Numbered from the stretch's first letter, positions 47,199 through 59,467 are shown. The stretch is 64,000 bases of DNA from Rhodanobacteraceae bacterium (GCA_003142815.1 PLNP01000045.1:1-64000), one strand, 5' to 3'. Notes: generated by a model not told the origin, from the sequence alone. Made by a program: numbers and translations.

Positions 47199-48350
47199 AT
47201 GATTGAACCCGCGACCCCGTTCAAGCCCAAGAAATCCGTCGCGCTGTCCGGCGTCACCGCCGGCAACACCGCGTTGTGCACGGTCGGCCGCAGCGGCAAC
47301 GACCTGCACTATTGCGGCTACGATATCCTCGACGTCGCGACTAGTTGCGAGTTCGAGGAGATCGCGCATCTGCTCGTGCACGGCAAGCTCCCGACGCGCG
47401 CGGAACTCGCCGGCTACAAGGCGAAGTTGAAATCGCTGCGCGGCGTGCCTGCGGTGGTCAAGAGCGTGCTCGAACAGTTGCCGGCGTCGACGCATCCGAT
47501 GGATGTGATGCGTACCGGCGTCTCCGCGCTCGGCTGCGCGATGCCGGAGAAGGACGACCACAACCATCCTGGCGCGCGCGACATCGCCGATCGTCTGATG
47601 GCCTCGTTCGGCTCGATTCTCTTGTACTGGTACCACTACGCGGTCAACGGCAAGCGCATCGAGGTCGAGACCGACGACGATTCGATCGGCGGCCATTTCC
47701 TGCACCTGCTGCACGGCGAGAAGCCGAGCGAGCTGTGGGTGCGCGCGATGCACACGTCCTTGATCCTCTACGCCGAGCACGAGTTCAACGCATCGACATT
47801 TACCGCCAGAGTGATCGCCGGCACAGGCAGCGACATGTATTCGTGCATCGCCGGCGCGGTCGGCGCGTTGCGCGGACCCAAGCACGGCGGTGCGAACGAG
47901 GTCGCGTTCGAGATCCAGAAACGCTACGACACGCCCGATGAGGCGGAGGCGGACATCCGCGCGAGGGTCGAGCGCAAGGAAGTCGTGATCGGCTTCGGCC
48001 ATCCGGTCTACACGGTCAGCGATCCGCGCAACAAGGTCATCAAGGAAGTCGCGCGCGAGCTGTCGGCCGCGCAGCACAACATGAAGATGTTCGATATTGC
48101 CGAACGCCTCGAATCGACGATGTGGGACATCAAGAAGATGTTCCCGAACCTCGACTGGTTCAGCGCAGTCAGCTACCACATGATGGGCGTGCCGACCGTG
48201 ATGTTCACGCCGCTGTTCGTGATCTCGCGCACCTCTGGGTGGAGCGCACACGTGATTGAACAGCGCATCGACGGCAAGATTATCCGCCCGAGCGCGAACT
48301 ATATCGGCCCCGACGACCTGAAGTTCGTGCCGATCGACGGGCGCGACTGA
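47199..48350 (+). CDS. prpC: 2-methylcitrate synthase
   Basis: 383 residues, the short citrate synthase form of PrpC. It joins propionyl-CoA and oxaloacetate. [20 protein letters not shown] is the family N-terminus, and the catalytic residues are in [15 protein letters not shown] (His) and [13 protein letters not shown] (His) with the late Asp in the [18 protein letters not shown] region. Assignment to PrpC and not citrate synthase GltA rests on size and linkage to prpB. Confidence 0.95.
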   Translation: MIEPATPFKPKKSVALSGVTAGNTALCTVGRSGNDLHYCGYDILDVATSCEFEEIAHLLVHGKLPTRAELAGYKAKLKSLRGVPAVVKSVLEQLPASTHPMDVMRTGVSALGCAMPEKDDHNHPGARDIADRLMASFGSILLYWYHYAVNGKRIEVETDDDSIGGHFLHLLHGEKPSELWVRAMHTSLILYAEHEFNASTFTARVIAGTGSDMYSCIAGAVGALRGPKHGGANEVAFEIQKRYDTPDEAEADIRARVERKEVVIGFGHPVYTVSDPRNKVIKEVARELSAAQHNMKMFDIAERLESTMWDIKKMFPNLDWFSAVSYHMMGVPTVMFTPLFVISRTSGWSAHVIEQRIDGKIIRPSANYIGPDDLKFVPIDGRD

Positions 48351-48355
48351 AGGGA

Positions 48356-48373
48356 GGCCTGCGCAAGCAGGCC
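48356..48373 (+). terminator. Hairpin after prpC
   Basis: GGCCTGC and GCAGGCC form a perfect 7-bp stem capped by the stable GCAA tetraloop, 5 bases after the prpC stop. There is no T run, so it could be a partial terminator or a 3'-end protector. Confidence 0.45.
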
Positions 48374-48446
48374 AGTGCAACGATCTTTGGCACTGCTTCG
48401 TCTTGGTCGATGAACCTTCGCGCGTTGCGAAGCCAGGGAGATCGAC

Positions 48447-49295
48447 ATGAATACTCGTCGAGTTTCGGTCTGGTCGGCTGCAGTCGTTGCGTTGCTTGTT
48501 GCCGCGAGCCTGACCCGCGGCGCCCGCGCTGCGGATGCGGCAGGTATCTACAAGGGTTCCTATGCCAGCTACAGCGCCGGCGGCGACTACGGCACCGTCA
48601 CCATCCTGATCAACGACCAGGGTGCAACCACGTGTGATTTTTACAGCACGCCGAACGGCTACGGCAGGATCACCACCGGCGGTTCGGTCGCAGCGACGGC
48701 GCCATTCCTGGCAATGTCCTGTGCCGACGCGGGGATCAGCAACGGCGGAGAGTGGTACGCCGTATCGGATTCATCGAGTCTCGCCGGCGGCTCCATATCC
48801 GGCACCTGGACGAGTGCCGTCGGCGTGATGAACGGCGTCCCCCCTCCAACCGGTTCGTTCGAGGCGACCTATGTCTCCGCGCTCACCGCGATCGCTCCCG
48901 CTGCGATGGCCGGATTCTGGGACGACGGGTTCGGCGGCTTCACGATCCTGCCCGCTGGCGCGGGTTTGGTCATTACTTACATCGGCGTGAACACGGCTGC
49001 ATACACCGTCGCCGGCCAACCGTACGGTCCGGTAATGGGTAGCCCGTTGTGGCTTGTCTCCGATGTGGGCCCGACGACGATTTTCCCCGGCACCGCCATC
49101 ATCTTGAACATGTACACCCCGGCTGGTCCCACCACGGATCAGCCTGTTCCTTCGACCGTCGTACCGTGGGGTTCATTATCGATCACCTTCCTCGATTGCC
49201 ACAGCGCCACTGCGAGCTTGACCGGGCCGATCACACAGTTTCCGCCGATGTATCTGCACATGCTCGCGGGCGTGGCGGGAGCGCCGGGCTGCTGA
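48447..49295 (+). CDS. Secreted protein of unknown function
   Basis: 282 residues with a clear signal peptide (MNTRRVSVWSAAVVALLVAASL, cleavage near ARAADA). The mature part is rich in Gly, Ser, Thr and Tyr and has only four cysteines, suited to an extracellular beta-rich fold. Two halves look loosely similar (AGIYKGSYASYSAGGDYGTV and MAGFWDDGFGGFTILPAGAG both start a Gly/aromatic strand pair), hinting at an internal duplication. I do not recognise the family. A GGGAG ribosome site supports the start. It interrupts the prp gene group. Confidence 0.75.
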   Translation: MNTRRVSVWSAAVVALLVAASLTRGARAADAAGIYKGSYASYSAGGDYGTVTILINDQGATTCDFYSTPNGYGRITTGGSVAATAPFLAMSCADAGISNGGEWYAVSDSSSLAGGSISGTWTSAVGVMNGVPPPTGSFEATYVSALTAIAPAAMAGFWDDGFGGFTILPAGAGLVITYIGVNTAAYTVAGQPYGPVMGSPLWLVSDVGPTTIFPGTAIILNMYTPAGPTTDQPVPSTVVPWGSLSITFLDCHSATASLTGPITQFPPMYLHMLAGVAGAPGC

Positions 49296-49324
49296 CAGAC
49301 GGCCTCGGCCGGGGTCGTCAGCGC

Positions 49325-49936
49325 TCAAGCGAGCTCTTCGTCCTTGAGCACCTTCTTCACCGCCGGATCGCCTTCCATGCGCGCGAAGAATCTTGCGAGA
49401 TGGTCGAAACCGGTGAGGTCGATACCGAGTCCCTTCGCCCAGCGCAGCACGACAAAGAGGTAGGGATCGGAGATCGAGCGCGAGCCGGCCAGCCAGTCGC
49501 GGCCGGCAAGCTGCGCATCGGCGCGCGCGAACAGCGTGCGCAATGTGCTCTTTGCGTGTTCCTTGGTTTTCTCGATGATGACCGCATCCTCGAGATAGCC
49601 GGTCGCGCCGAAGAACGGCTTGAAGGTCGGGTGCACGTCCGCGTTGACGAATGCCAGCCAGCGGTTCACTTCGGCGCGCCCCTTCGGCGTGCCGTCGCCG
49701 CCGAGCTTCGCTTCCGGGTGTGTATCGGCGAGGTAGTTCAGGATTGCCGCGTTCTGGGTTAGCACCCAGCCGTCCTGTTCGAACACCGGTACCGCGCCGG
49801 ACGGATTGAGCTTCCTAAACTCCGGCGTCGCGCGTTCCTCGCCACTGACCCTCTTCGCTTCATACGGCTTGCCGATCCATTCCAGAACGATATGGTCGGC
49901 GAGTGAACAGGCGCCAGGTGTGTAGTAGAGTTTCAT
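49325..49936 (-). CDS. Glutathione S-transferase
   Basis: 203 residues from ATG at 49936; an extension to 49993 has no support. MKLYYTPGACSLADHIVLEW is the beta-class GST opening with the catalytic Cys of ACSL at position 10, NPSGAVPVFEQDGWVLTQNAAIL is the glutathione-binding cis-Pro and TQNAAI motif, and the C-terminal helical domain includes SISDPYLFVVLRWA. Role is detoxification or redox; substrate is not known. Confidence 0.93.
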   Translation of the reverse strand: MKLYYTPGACSLADHIVLEWIGKPYEAKRVSGEERATPEFRKLNPSGAVPVFEQDGWVLTQNAAILNYLADTHPEAKLGGDGTPKGRAEVNRWLAFVNADVHPTFKPFFGATGYLEDAVIIEKTKEHAKSTLRTLFARADAQLAGRDWLAGSRSISDPYLFVVLRWAKGLGIDLTGFDHLARFFARMEGDPAVKKVLKDEELA

Positions 49937-50045
49937 GGAGATATCCGGAGGAGTGGGCATGCCGCACCGATCTGGTGCCGCGGCCGCGCTCAATCAAGAC
50001 GTGGCCGCGGCGATTCTCGACTGCGGCGTTTCACGCATCGGCGCA

Positions 50046-52374
<2,329 letters not shown>

Positions 52375-53823
52375 ATGTCCCAGCACGATATCCGTTCGGC
52401 CGTGCGGCCGCGCCCCGACCAGCCGATGGTCGACATCGCCAACTACGTCGCCGACTACACGATCCAGTCGACGGAAGCCTACGACACCGCGCGCTACATG
52501 TTGCTCGATTCGCTCGCGTGCGCGATGCTGGCCATGAAATTTCCGGACTGCGTGAGGCATCTTGGCCCCCTGGTGCCGGGCGCAGTGCTGCCGGGCGGCG
52601 CGCGTGTGCCGGGCACGAGCTGGGAACTGGATCCGGCGCAGGCGGCCTACAACATCGGTGTGCAGGTGCGCTGGCTCGATTTCAACGACACCTGGCTCGC
52701 CGCGGAATGGGGTCATCCGTCCGACAACCTCGGCGCGATCCTTAGCGTAGCCGACTATCTTTCGCGCAAGGCCGAACGCGAAGGCGGCAAGCCGCTGACC
52801 GTGCGCGACGTGCTCGGCTACGCGATCAAGGCGCACGAGATCCAGGGTTGCTACGCGCTGAAGAACTCGTTCAATCGAGTCGGCCTGGACCACGTGATCC
52901 TGGTCCAGCTCGCGTCGACTGCGGTCGCGACGCAGATGCTCGGCGGCGGCAAGGACGAGATCGTCAATGCGGTTTCGCACAGCTGGATCGACAACGGCGC
53001 GCTGCGCACTTATCGCCACGCGCCGAACACCGGTCCGCGCAAGAGCTGGGCTGCGGGTGACGCGTGCCGTCGTGCGGTCACGCACGCGCTGAACGCGGTC
53101 AAGGGCTGCGTCGGATACCCGTCCGCGCTGTCGGCGAAAACCTGGGGTTTCTACGATGTCGCGTTCAAGGGCAAGCCGTTCGAGTTCGAACGCCCGTTCG
53201 GCAGCTACGTGATGGAAAATGTCCTCTTCAAGATCAGCTATCCGGCCGAATTCCATGCGCAGACCGCGGTCGAGTGCGCGATGCGGCTGCATCCTGACGT
53301 TGCCGGCAAGCTCGACCAGATCGACAGGATCGTGATCGAGACGCAGGAAGCCGGCGCGCGCATCATCGACAAGACCGGTCCGCTGGCGAACTACGCCGAT
53401 CGCGATCACTGCATCCAGTACATGGTCGCAGTGCCGCTGATCTTCGGCCGCCTGACCGCGGACGATTATGCCGATGCCGTCGCGGCCGACCCGCGCATCG
53501 ACGCACTGCGCGCGAAGATGGAGGTCAAGGAGAATCCGCAGTTCACCAAGGACTACTTCGACCCGGACAAACGCTACATCGGCAATTCGGTGCAGGTGTT
53601 CTTCAAGGACGGCAGCGCGACCGACAAGGTCTCGATCGACTATCCGATCGGTCACCGCAAACGCCGCGCCGAGGGTATTCCTGTGCTGCTGCGCAAATTC
53701 GAAGCGGCCTTGTCCGGACATTTGCCGGCAGGGCGGGTGCAGCGGATCGTGGAGGCGAGTCGGGATACAGCCGCCCTCGATGCCCTGCCGATCCATCGGT
53801 TCATGGACTGGTTTACGCGCTGA
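52375..53823 (+). CDS. prpD: 2-methylcitrate dehydratase
   Basis: 482 residues from ATG 52375 (E. coli PrpD 483). The opening RPDQPMVDIANYVADY, the segment RWLDFNDTWLAAEWGHPSDN with its conserved acids, and ALSAKTWGFYDVAFKGKPF are PrpD-specific. It makes cis-2-methylaconitate and in many bacteria also hydrates it. No acnD/prpF pair is seen, so this is the PrpD route. It is 4 kb from prpC, separated by a secreted protein gene and two minus-strand genes. Confidence 0.95.
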   Translation: MSQHDIRSAVRPRPDQPMVDIANYVADYTIQSTEAYDTARYMLLDSLACAMLAMKFPDCVRHLGPLVPGAVLPGGARVPGTSWELDPAQAAYNIGVQVRWLDFNDTWLAAEWGHPSDNLGAILSVADYLSRKAEREGGKPLTVRDVLGYAIKAHEIQGCYALKNSFNRVGLDHVILVQLASTAVATQMLGGGKDEIVNAVSHSWIDNGALRTYRHAPNTGPRKSWAAGDACRRAVTHALNAVKGCVGYPSALSAKTWGFYDVAFKGKPFEFERPFGSYVMENVLFKISYPAEFHAQTAVECAMRLHPDVAGKLDQIDRIVIETQEAGARIIDKTGPLANYADRDHCIQYMVAVPLIFGRLTADDYADAVAADPRIDALRAKMEVKENPQFTKDYFDPDKRYIGNSVQVFFKDGSATDKVSIDYPIGHRKRRAEGIPVLLRKFEAALSGHLPAGRVQRIVEASRDTAALDALPIHRFMDWFTR

Positions 53824-53907
53824 CTGAGCCGTTCCTTAACGGCATCTTTACATGGTATGGTTGTCCGGCGAGGATATCGTTAAACTCCCGCCGCAGTCCT
53901 TAGCCCA

Positions 53908-53916
53908 TGATAAAAT
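53908..53916 (+). promoter_or_regulatory. Extended -10 candidate for the ompA-family gene
   Basis: TGATAAAAT matches the extended -10 pattern TGnTAnAAT in an AT-rich patch 115 bases before the start codon. No clear -35 is visible. The long leader downstream ends with AGAGAGGAG as ribosome site. Confidence 0.35.
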
Positions 53917-54030
53917 GTTAAGCGCACGTTTCCTCGGCGTCATTTCGGCGTAGACTGGGAAAAGTGTGGCGTCCTGCGAAGGTTGGGCGGGCGCATTAGA
54001 AAAACCAAAACGTAGAGAGGAGACTCTAAA

Positions 54031-55218
54031 ATGAAACGTAATGCCCTAAGTGCGCTCATCGCCCTGGCGCTCGTCGGCGGCAGTGCCGCAGCGTCCGCGC
54101 AGGATTTCGGTAATTGGTACATCGCTCCGCGCATCGGTGCGAATATCCCCGACAGCAGCCGCACGACGGACACGTCCGTTTGGGGTGGCATCGGCGTCGG
54201 CGTGTGGGTCAACCCGCACCTCGCTGTCGATTTCGAGTACACGATCAACAACGCTGACTTCAAGAGCAACTCCTGGCGCAATGATCCGTTCTATGGCCGC
54301 GGCACTAGCCACCAGTGGGAAAGCGTCGGCCTCGGCGTGAGTGGTCGCTGGTTCTTCGGCGACGAAGGCTCGCAGTGGCGTCCATACATCATGGCCGGCG
54401 TTGGCGCGTTGCGTCATGCTGCCTACTCGGGCTTCCTGCTGAAGGCGCAGGGTTTTAACGAGAATGGCTGGGATCCGATGGCGACCCTCGGCGGCGGCAT
54501 CCAGTACAATATGTCCGATCGCCTCGCGCTGCGTGGTGAAATCGCCGCACGTTACGATCGCGACAACAATACGCAGGGTAACCTTTCGGATGCGCTCGGC
54601 TACGCCATTCCGCATCATAGCGGTTACACCGACGGCATCGTCAGCGTCGGCTTGGTCTACAGTTTCGGTCATGCCGAAGCGACTGTGGCAACCACAACCA
54701 CAGAGACCGTGCCGCCGGCGGCTGATTGCCACACGATGGACAGCGACCATGACGGCGTCAACGATTGCGACGACAAGTGCCCGAATACAGCGGCCGGCAC
54801 GATCGTCGGTCCTGACGGTTGCCCGCAGAAGGTCGTTATCGACCTGCGCGGCGTGAACTTCAAGTTCGACCGTCCGAAGAGGGGTGAGCACAACATCGAG
54901 CCGTCCCTGCAGGTCCCGACGTCCGACTCCGTTGCGATCCTCGACCAGGCTATCGACGCGCTGAAGCGTTATCCGGACATCAAGGTTGAACTCGACGGCC
55001 ATACCGACTCGATCGGTACCGACGCGTACAACCAGAAGCTGTCCGAGCGTCGTGCGCAGATCGTGAACGACTACTTGATCGCCCACGGTATCGACACCAG
55101 CCGCATCACCGCGGTCAAGGGCTTCGGCGAGAGCCAGCCGATCGATACCAACGCGACGAAGGAAGGCCGTGCGCGCAATCGCCGCACCGAGATGAAGGTC
55201 GAGAATCCGGGTCAGTAA
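54031..55218 (+). CDS. OmpA family outer membrane protein with TSP3 repeat
   Basis: 395 residues. Signal peptide [20 protein letters not shown], cut after ASA before QDFG. Residues about 25-215 form the eight-stranded beta-barrel ([11 protein letters not shown] ... SVGLVYSF). A linker holds a calcium-binding type 3 thrombospondin-like repeat [16 protein letters not shown] around 230-260 with a Cys pair. The C-terminal OmpA/MotB peptidoglycan-binding domain has [31 protein letters not shown] and [10 protein letters not shown], including the Asp and Arg that bind diaminopimelate. It links outer membrane and cell wall. Strong ribosome site and terminator suggest high expression. Confidence 0.95.
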   Translation: MKRNALSALIALALVGGSAAASAQDFGNWYIAPRIGANIPDSSRTTDTSVWGGIGVGVWVNPHLAVDFEYTINNADFKSNSWRNDPFYGRGTSHQWESVGLGVSGRWFFGDEGSQWRPYIMAGVGALRHAAYSGFLLKAQGFNENGWDPMATLGGGIQYNMSDRLALRGEIAARYDRDNNTQGNLSDALGYAIPHHSGYTDGIVSVGLVYSFGHAEATVATTTTETVPPAADCHTMDSDHDGVNDCDDKCPNTAAGTIVGPDGCPQKVVIDLRGVNFKFDRPKRGEHNIEPSLQVPTSDSVAILDQAIDALKRYPDIKVELDGHTDSIGTDAYNQKLSERRAQIVNDYLIAHGIDTSRITAVKGFGESQPIDTNATKEGRARNRRTEMKVENPGQ

Positions 55219-55242
55219 GAACGGTTCGCGATAAGCAAGACG

Positions 55243-55272
55243 AAAAAGCCCGGCGCATGCCGGGCTTTTTCT
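55243..55272 (+). terminator. Intrinsic terminator of the ompA-family gene
   Basis: AAAAAGCCCGGC-GCAT-GCCGGGCTTTTT is a perfect 12-bp stem with a 4-base loop, followed by more T residues (CTTT). It lies 25 bases after the stop. The A tract on the left also makes it usable on the minus strand, against the convergent suhB gene. Confidence 0.9.
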
Positions 55273-55334
55273 TTGGGGATTCCTCTCCGGCGAGCCGCGA
55301 CTTGATTATTGCGCGCAAGGGTTTGACCGCTATG

Positions 55335-55425
55335 GTCGCGGCTACGCCGCTCTTACAATGCGGAGCTGCCGCAGCTGTGCCGCTGGCAGGCGCGCGTGCT
55401 TTTGTAAGAGCGCTGCAAGCGCGAC
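55335..55425. repeat. Inverted REP pair (BIME-like)
   Basis: GTCGCGGCTACGCCGCTCTTACAA (55335-55358) and TTGTAAGAGCGCTGCAAGCGCGAC (55402-55425) are head-to-head REP units of the TGTAGGAG family, here with GTAAGAG instead of GTAGGAG. They lie between the ompA-family gene and suhB, convergent genes. Confidence 0.8.
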
Positions 55426-55443
55426 CCGGGCGGGCGGCAATCC

Positions 55444-56241
55444 TCAGCGCGTCAGCGCGGGCGTCAGTTCCGGACCGATCGCCGCGACCATCGCCTTGAC
55501 CACATTCACGTTGCCGGCGATCAGGTTGCCGCTTTCCGGCAAGCCGTCGCGACCGGAGAAGTCGCAGTAGCATCCGCCCGCTTCGCGCACCAGCACGCAG
55601 GCGGCGGCCATGTCCCAGGGTTTCAGACCGATCTCGTAGAACCCATCGAGGCGCCCGGCGGCGACGTAGGCAATGTCCAGTGCGGCCGAGCCGGTGCGGC
55701 GGATATCCTCGGCCTCGGCGAGCAACGCGCGGGTCATGCCGAGCTGCGCTTCGAGATGGCGGCGCTGGCGAAATGGGAAACCGGTTGCCAGCAACGCGCC
55801 GGCGAGGCCATCGCGTTTGCCAACGCGGATGCGCCGGTCGTTGAGATACGCGCCATTGCCCTTGTCGGCGGTGAAAAGCTCATCGCGCAGCGGGTCGTAG
55901 ACGACGCCGAGCGTCGGCTCGCCGTTTTCGAGCAGGCCGATCGAGACCGCGAAATGCGGGAAGCCCCGCAGGTAATTGTGGGTGCCGTCGAGCGGGTCGA
56001 TGACCCAGACATTGCGCGATTTGCCGGACGCACCGGATTCCTCGGCGAGCAACGCGTCGCGCGGAAACGCGCGTTTGAGTTCGCGTATGATTTCCGCCTC
56101 CGCGAGCCGGTCCACTTCGGACACGTAGTCGTGGCGCTGCTTCTCGATCACCTCGAGACTGTCCAGGCGATTCATGTAACGCAGGATGATCTGGCCGGCG
56201 GCGCGCGCGGCGCGCACCGCCACGTTGACGGCAGGTCTCAT
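55444..56241 (-). CDS. suhB: Inositol monophosphatase family protein SuhB
   Basis: 265 residues from ATG at 56241 (E. coli SuhB 267). Metal sites are EESG (about residue 66) and WVIDPLDGTHNYLRGFPHFA (motif DPLDGT), and the second aspartate is in LKPWDMAAACVLVREAGG. SuhB also acts as an antitermination factor on rRNA operons in E. coli. Divergent from trmJ with 119 bases between, a conserved pairing in gammaproteobacteria. Confidence 0.93.
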   Translation of the reverse strand: MRPAVNVAVRAARAAGQIILRYMNRLDSLEVIEKQRHDYVSEVDRLAEAEIIRELKRAFPRDALLAEESGASGKSRNVWVIDPLDGTHNYLRGFPHFAVSIGLLENGEPTLGVVYDPLRDELFTADKGNGAYLNDRRIRVGKRDGLAGALLATGFPFRQRRHLEAQLGMTRALLAEAEDIRRTGSAALDIAYVAAGRLDGFYEIGLKPWDMAAACVLVREAGGCYCDFSGRDGLPESGNLIAGNVNVVKAMVAAIGPELTPALTR

Positions 56242-56360
56242 GCTGGTTCCGCTGGGCAGACTGAGAAAGAACAACGCGCGGGATGACGATCGCGCAAACG
56301 GCGCGCAGGTTAGCAGATTGCCGCGCGCCAACCAAACTTGGGACCTGCGGAGCGGCTCCG

Positions 56361-57149
56361 ATGAATGACGCAGTAAAGGGTGAAACGAGCGATTCCACGG
56401 CCAATGCGCTCGCCCGCATCCGCTTCGTGCTGGTGCATACCTCGCATCCTGGCAACATCGGTTCGGCCGCGCGCGCGATCCGTACCATGGGCATGACCCG
56501 CCTCGCGCTGGTCGCGCCGCATGCGTTTCCGCATCCGGAAGCGTACGCGCTCGCCGCCGGCGCCGACGCCGTGCTCGATGCGGCCGTGATCAGTGCCGAT
56601 CTGCCCGCGGCGATCGCGGATTGTCGACTCGTGCTCGGCGCAACCGCACGCCGGCGCGGCGTTACGTTTGAGGAACTCAGTCCGCGCGACGCCGCACAGC
56701 GCATGCTTGCCGCCGCCAGCGTGGGCAACGAAGTCGCCGTGTTGTTCGGCAACGAGCGCGTTGGCCTCGAAAACGACGAGATCAAGCACTGCCATGCGGC
56801 GATCACGATCCCGAGCGACCCGACCTATTCATCGCTGAATCTTTCCCAGGCGGTACAGGTCATCGCGTACGAGCTGCGTGTGGCGCATCTCGCCGGCAGC
56901 ACCGTGCCCGCCACGTTGGGGCGCGTTGATCCGCCTGCGAGCGCGCTGGAGATGGAAGGGTTCTTCGAGCATCTCGCGCAGACCCTGGATGAAATCGAAT
57001 TCCACAAGGGCCGCTCGCCGCACACGATCCTGCAGCGCCTGCGTCGATTCTTCCTGCGCGCGGAGCCGGATCGGCGCGAGCTGCGCGTGCTGCGCGGAAT
57101 TCTTGCCGATGCGACGCGGATGGCGCGCCTCGCGCGCAGGGATGGCTGA
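56361..57149 (+). CDS. trmJ: tRNA (cytidine/uridine-2'-O-)-methyltransferase TrmJ
   Basis: 262 residues from ATG 56361. SPOUT methyltransferase: RIRFVLVHTSHPGNIGSAARAIRTMG at the start carries the catalytic Asn-Gly-Ser-Arg region, and the knotted AdoMet site is VLFGNERVGLENDEIK ... SLNLSQAVQVIAYEL. It methylates ribose 32 in several tRNAs. C-terminal FFEHLAQTLDEIEF helix is typical. A further in-frame start at 56283 would add 26 residues and is unlikely. Confidence 0.94.
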   Translation: MNDAVKGETSDSTANALARIRFVLVHTSHPGNIGSAARAIRTMGMTRLALVAPHAFPHPEAYALAAGADAVLDAAVISADLPAAIADCRLVLGATARRRGVTFEELSPRDAAQRMLAAASVGNEVAVLFGNERVGLENDEIKHCHAAITIPSDPTYSSLNLSQAVQVIAYELRVAHLAGSTVPATLGRVDPPASALEMEGFFEHLAQTLDEIEFHKGRSPHTILQRLRRFFLRAEPDRRELRVLRGILADATRMARLARRDG

Positions 57150-57162
57150 AATCGGGAATTGG

Positions 57163-57345
57163 GAAAAGAATACATGCTCGTCATCCCGGCCCTTCGACAA
57201 CCTAAGGACAGGCCGGGCTTCGCCCGAGCCGGGATCCAGCGTCTTCGCTCGGGCATAACAGGCACTGGGTCCCGGCTTTTCGCCGGGACGACGGATGGGT
57301 GAAACTTTCGGCCGCCCCCAGCCCTCACTCACCCCTCAGCTCTCA
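57163..57345. repeat. Composite dispersed repeat, copy A
   Basis: From GAAAAGAA to the CAGCCCTCACTC tail this stretch matches 62358-62537 segment by segment: GCTCGTC, CCCGGCCCTTCGACA, GGACAGGCC, CTTCGCCCGAGCCGGGA, CGCCGGGACGACG, GGTGAA, TTTCG and the CAGCCCTCA tail. Copy A has an extra 30-base piece in the middle. It fills the gap between trmJ and corC and runs into the last codons of corC. Confidence 0.85.
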
Positions 57346-58647
57346 GCCGTCAGTCCTCGCAATCAGCAACTTGTCGATCCGGGCACCATCGAGATCGACG
57401 ACCTCGAAGCGGAAACCGTTCCAGTTGAAATGCTCGCCGGCTTGCGGAATGCGCCCGAAATGCGCGACGACCATGCCGGCCGCGGTGCGGAAGTCGTAGT
57501 CATCCTCGTTCGGCAATTCGACCTGGCCGAGTAATTCGCGCAGGTCGTCCGTGCTGACACTGCCGTCGACCAGCCAGCTGCCGTCGTCGCGTTGCACGAT
57601 CGGGTCCTGGCGCGCTTCGGCAAGCGGTGTTGCGGTCTTGCCGACGACCGCCGACAGCAGGTCGTTCAGGGTGACCACGCCCTCGATATCGCCGTATTCG
57701 TCGACCACCAGGGCCAGCGGTGTTTCAGCGTCGCGAAACTCTTCCAGCAGGTCGAGCGCACGCGCGGTTGCGGGCACGTACAGCGGTTTGCCGAGCGCGC
57801 CGAACAGATCGGTCTGCGCGCCGTGTGCGATGCGACCGATCACGCGCTTGACCTCGAGCACACCTAGAATTTCCTGCTCGCCACCACGGTAGACCGGATA
57901 GCTTGAATAGGGTGTCTCGCGCATGACGGCAAGGTTGTCGTCGATCGAAGCCGCCGCGTCCAGCCACGCGATGCGCATACGAGGGGTCATCACGCTGTCG
58001 ACGCTGCGGTCGCCGAGGCGCAGCACGCGATTGACCATGTTGCGTTCGTCGGAATCGATTACGCCCTGGTCCGCGCCTTCGGCGACCAGCAGGCGGATTT
58101 CCTCCTCGCTGACATGTTTGCGGCTGACCGTGTCCATGCGCAGCAGACGCAGCAAGACGCGGGTCAGCCCGATCAGTACGAACGCGAACGGCATCGCCAG
58201 CCAGGTCATGAAGCGCATCGGCACGGCGACCGCGACCGCGAATTTCTCCGGATCGACCAGAGCCATGCGCTTGGGCGCGAGCTCGCCGAGCAGCATGTTG
58301 AAGAAGGTGATCGCGGCCACGCTGAGCGCCACGCCAATGGCGACACGGTAGTGATCGAGTATCGGAACGCCGAGTGCACCGAGGGCGGTGCCGATGCGGT
58401 CGCCCATGCTGGCGCCGAGGGCCGCGCCAGCGCTGATCTGCAGCAGGGTGATGAACACCTGCACGGTGGCCAGGAAGCTTTCCGGTTGCTGCACCAGGGC
58501 GAGCGCGATCTGTGCGCGCCGGCTTTCGCGGGCGAGCTGTTTCAGGCGGCTGTGGCGCGCCGTCATCAACGCCATTTCGCTGAGTGCGAAAAAGCCATTG
58601 CACAACGCGAGCACGATGACGAGGGTGAGTTCGATCAGCATCCGCAA
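57343..58647 (-). CDS. CorC/HlyC-type CNNM-CBS membrane protein
   Basis: 434 residues (MLIEL two codons later is an alternative start). The N-terminal DUF21/CNNM domain has four hydrophobic segments (LVIVLALCNGFFALSEMAL; FNMLLGELAPKRMAL is the family signature). Two CBS domains follow (VMTPRMRIAWLDAAASIDDN, and PLALVVDEYGDIEGVVTLND) and then a CorC_HlyC domain with EDDYDFRTAAGMV. Relatives take part in magnesium or cobalt export or sodium-coupled transport; the hemolysin label is historic. Its 3' end overlaps the tail of the composite repeat. Confidence 0.93.
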   Translation of the reverse strand: MRMLIELTLVIVLALCNGFFALSEMALMTARHSRLKQLARESRRAQIALALVQQPESFLATVQVFITLLQISAGAALGASMGDRIGTALGALGVPILDHYRVAIGVALSVAAITFFNMLLGELAPKRMALVDPEKFAVAVAVPMRFMTWLAMPFAFVLIGLTRVLLRLLRMDTVSRKHVSEEEIRLLVAEGADQGVIDSDERNMVNRVLRLGDRSVDSVMTPRMRIAWLDAAASIDDNLAVMRETPYSSYPVYRGGEQEILGVLEVKRVIGRIAHGAQTDLFGALGKPLYVPATARALDLLEEFRDAETPLALVVDEYGDIEGVVTLNDLLSAVVGKTATPLAEARQDPIVQRDDGSWLVDGSVSTDDLRELLGQVELPNEDDYDFRTAAGMVVAHFGRIPQAGEHFNWNGFRFEVVDLDGARIDKLLIARTDG

Positions 58648-58837
58648 CGGTTACCAGACAGTTTCAAACTGGAGTGTAGCAACGTGCTCGGGCCAATCCG
58701 CAATCGCGACGACCGGGCGATCGTCGTGCGCTCCCGCGCCGCTTGCATGCTGCTGTACCATGGGCGCGGTTTTGGACCCCGTCTACCGCGGGGGCTCCCG
58801 CAATCGTCCGCATGGACGGTCGACGACAGGCGCGATC

Positions 58838-59467
58838 ATGTTCTCGTTGCAGACGATCTTCGGCAAGGGCGACAAATTCTACGGACTCCTCGAAGCGAGC
58901 GCAGATGCCGCGCGCGAATCGGCGGCCGCGTTGGTGCGCATGTTCCGCACGCGACCGCTCGGGCCCTCGCTGGACGAATTCCTGCTCGCGCGCAAGCGCG
59001 AAAAGGTACTGACCGCCCAGATCAGCCAGGAACTGGTCAACACCTTCGTGACGGCACTCGACCGCGAGGACATCGAGGCGCTGTCGGCCGCGCTCAACAA
59101 GATCACCAAGGCGATCTCGAAATTCGCCGAACGCTATTCGCTCGCCGCCGACCGACTCGTCGATATCGATTTCCCCTCGCGCGCCGCGTTGCTCGAAAAA
59201 GCCGGTGAGGTCATCGCACAAATGGTCGGCCAGCTGCGCCGCGGCATGAACCTGGAAACGATGAAGTCGCTCAACGATCGCCTGCAGGCCATCGAGAGCG
59301 AGGCGGACCGCCTGATGATCGAGTCGTATCGCGATCTCTACAGCGGTCGCCATGAACCGATCCTCATCCTTCTGCTGAAGGATCTTTTCGAGCTGCTCGA
59401 AAAAGCGATCGATCGCTGCCGCGATGCCGGCAACGTGGTCTATCACATCGTCCTCAAGAACTCCTGA
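58838..59467 (+). CDS. DUF47 (PhoU-like) family protein
   Basis: 209 residues from ATG 58838; a longer frame from 58388 is antisense to the CBS protein and was rejected. All-helical with PhoU-like spacing: EALSAALNKITKAISKFAE, ESEADRLMIESYRDLYSG and LLLKDLFELLEKAIDRCRDAGNVV, the last being the family signature. It lies 32 bases before the PiT transporter, the usual DUF47-pit pair, and probably regulates or gates that transporter. Confidence 0.93.
   Translation: MFSLQTIFGKGDKFYGLLEASADAARESAAALVRMFRTRPLGPSLDEFLLARKREKVLTAQISQELVNTFVTALDREDIEALSAALNKITKAISKFAERYSLAADRLVDIDFPSRAALLEKAGEVIAQMVGQLRRGMNLETMKSLNDRLQAIESEADRLMIESYRDLYSGRHEPILILLLKDLFELLEKAIDRCRDAGNVVYHIVLKNS

Noticed and set aside
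45978-48380. 800-codon minus-strand open frame opposite prpB and prpC
   Set aside because: Spans two genuine + strand genes and their gap; low-complexity His/Arg/Asp composition.
57343-58647. Hemolysin
   Set aside because: The HlyC label of the CNNM-CBS family is historic; domain order fits a metal transport-related membrane protein.
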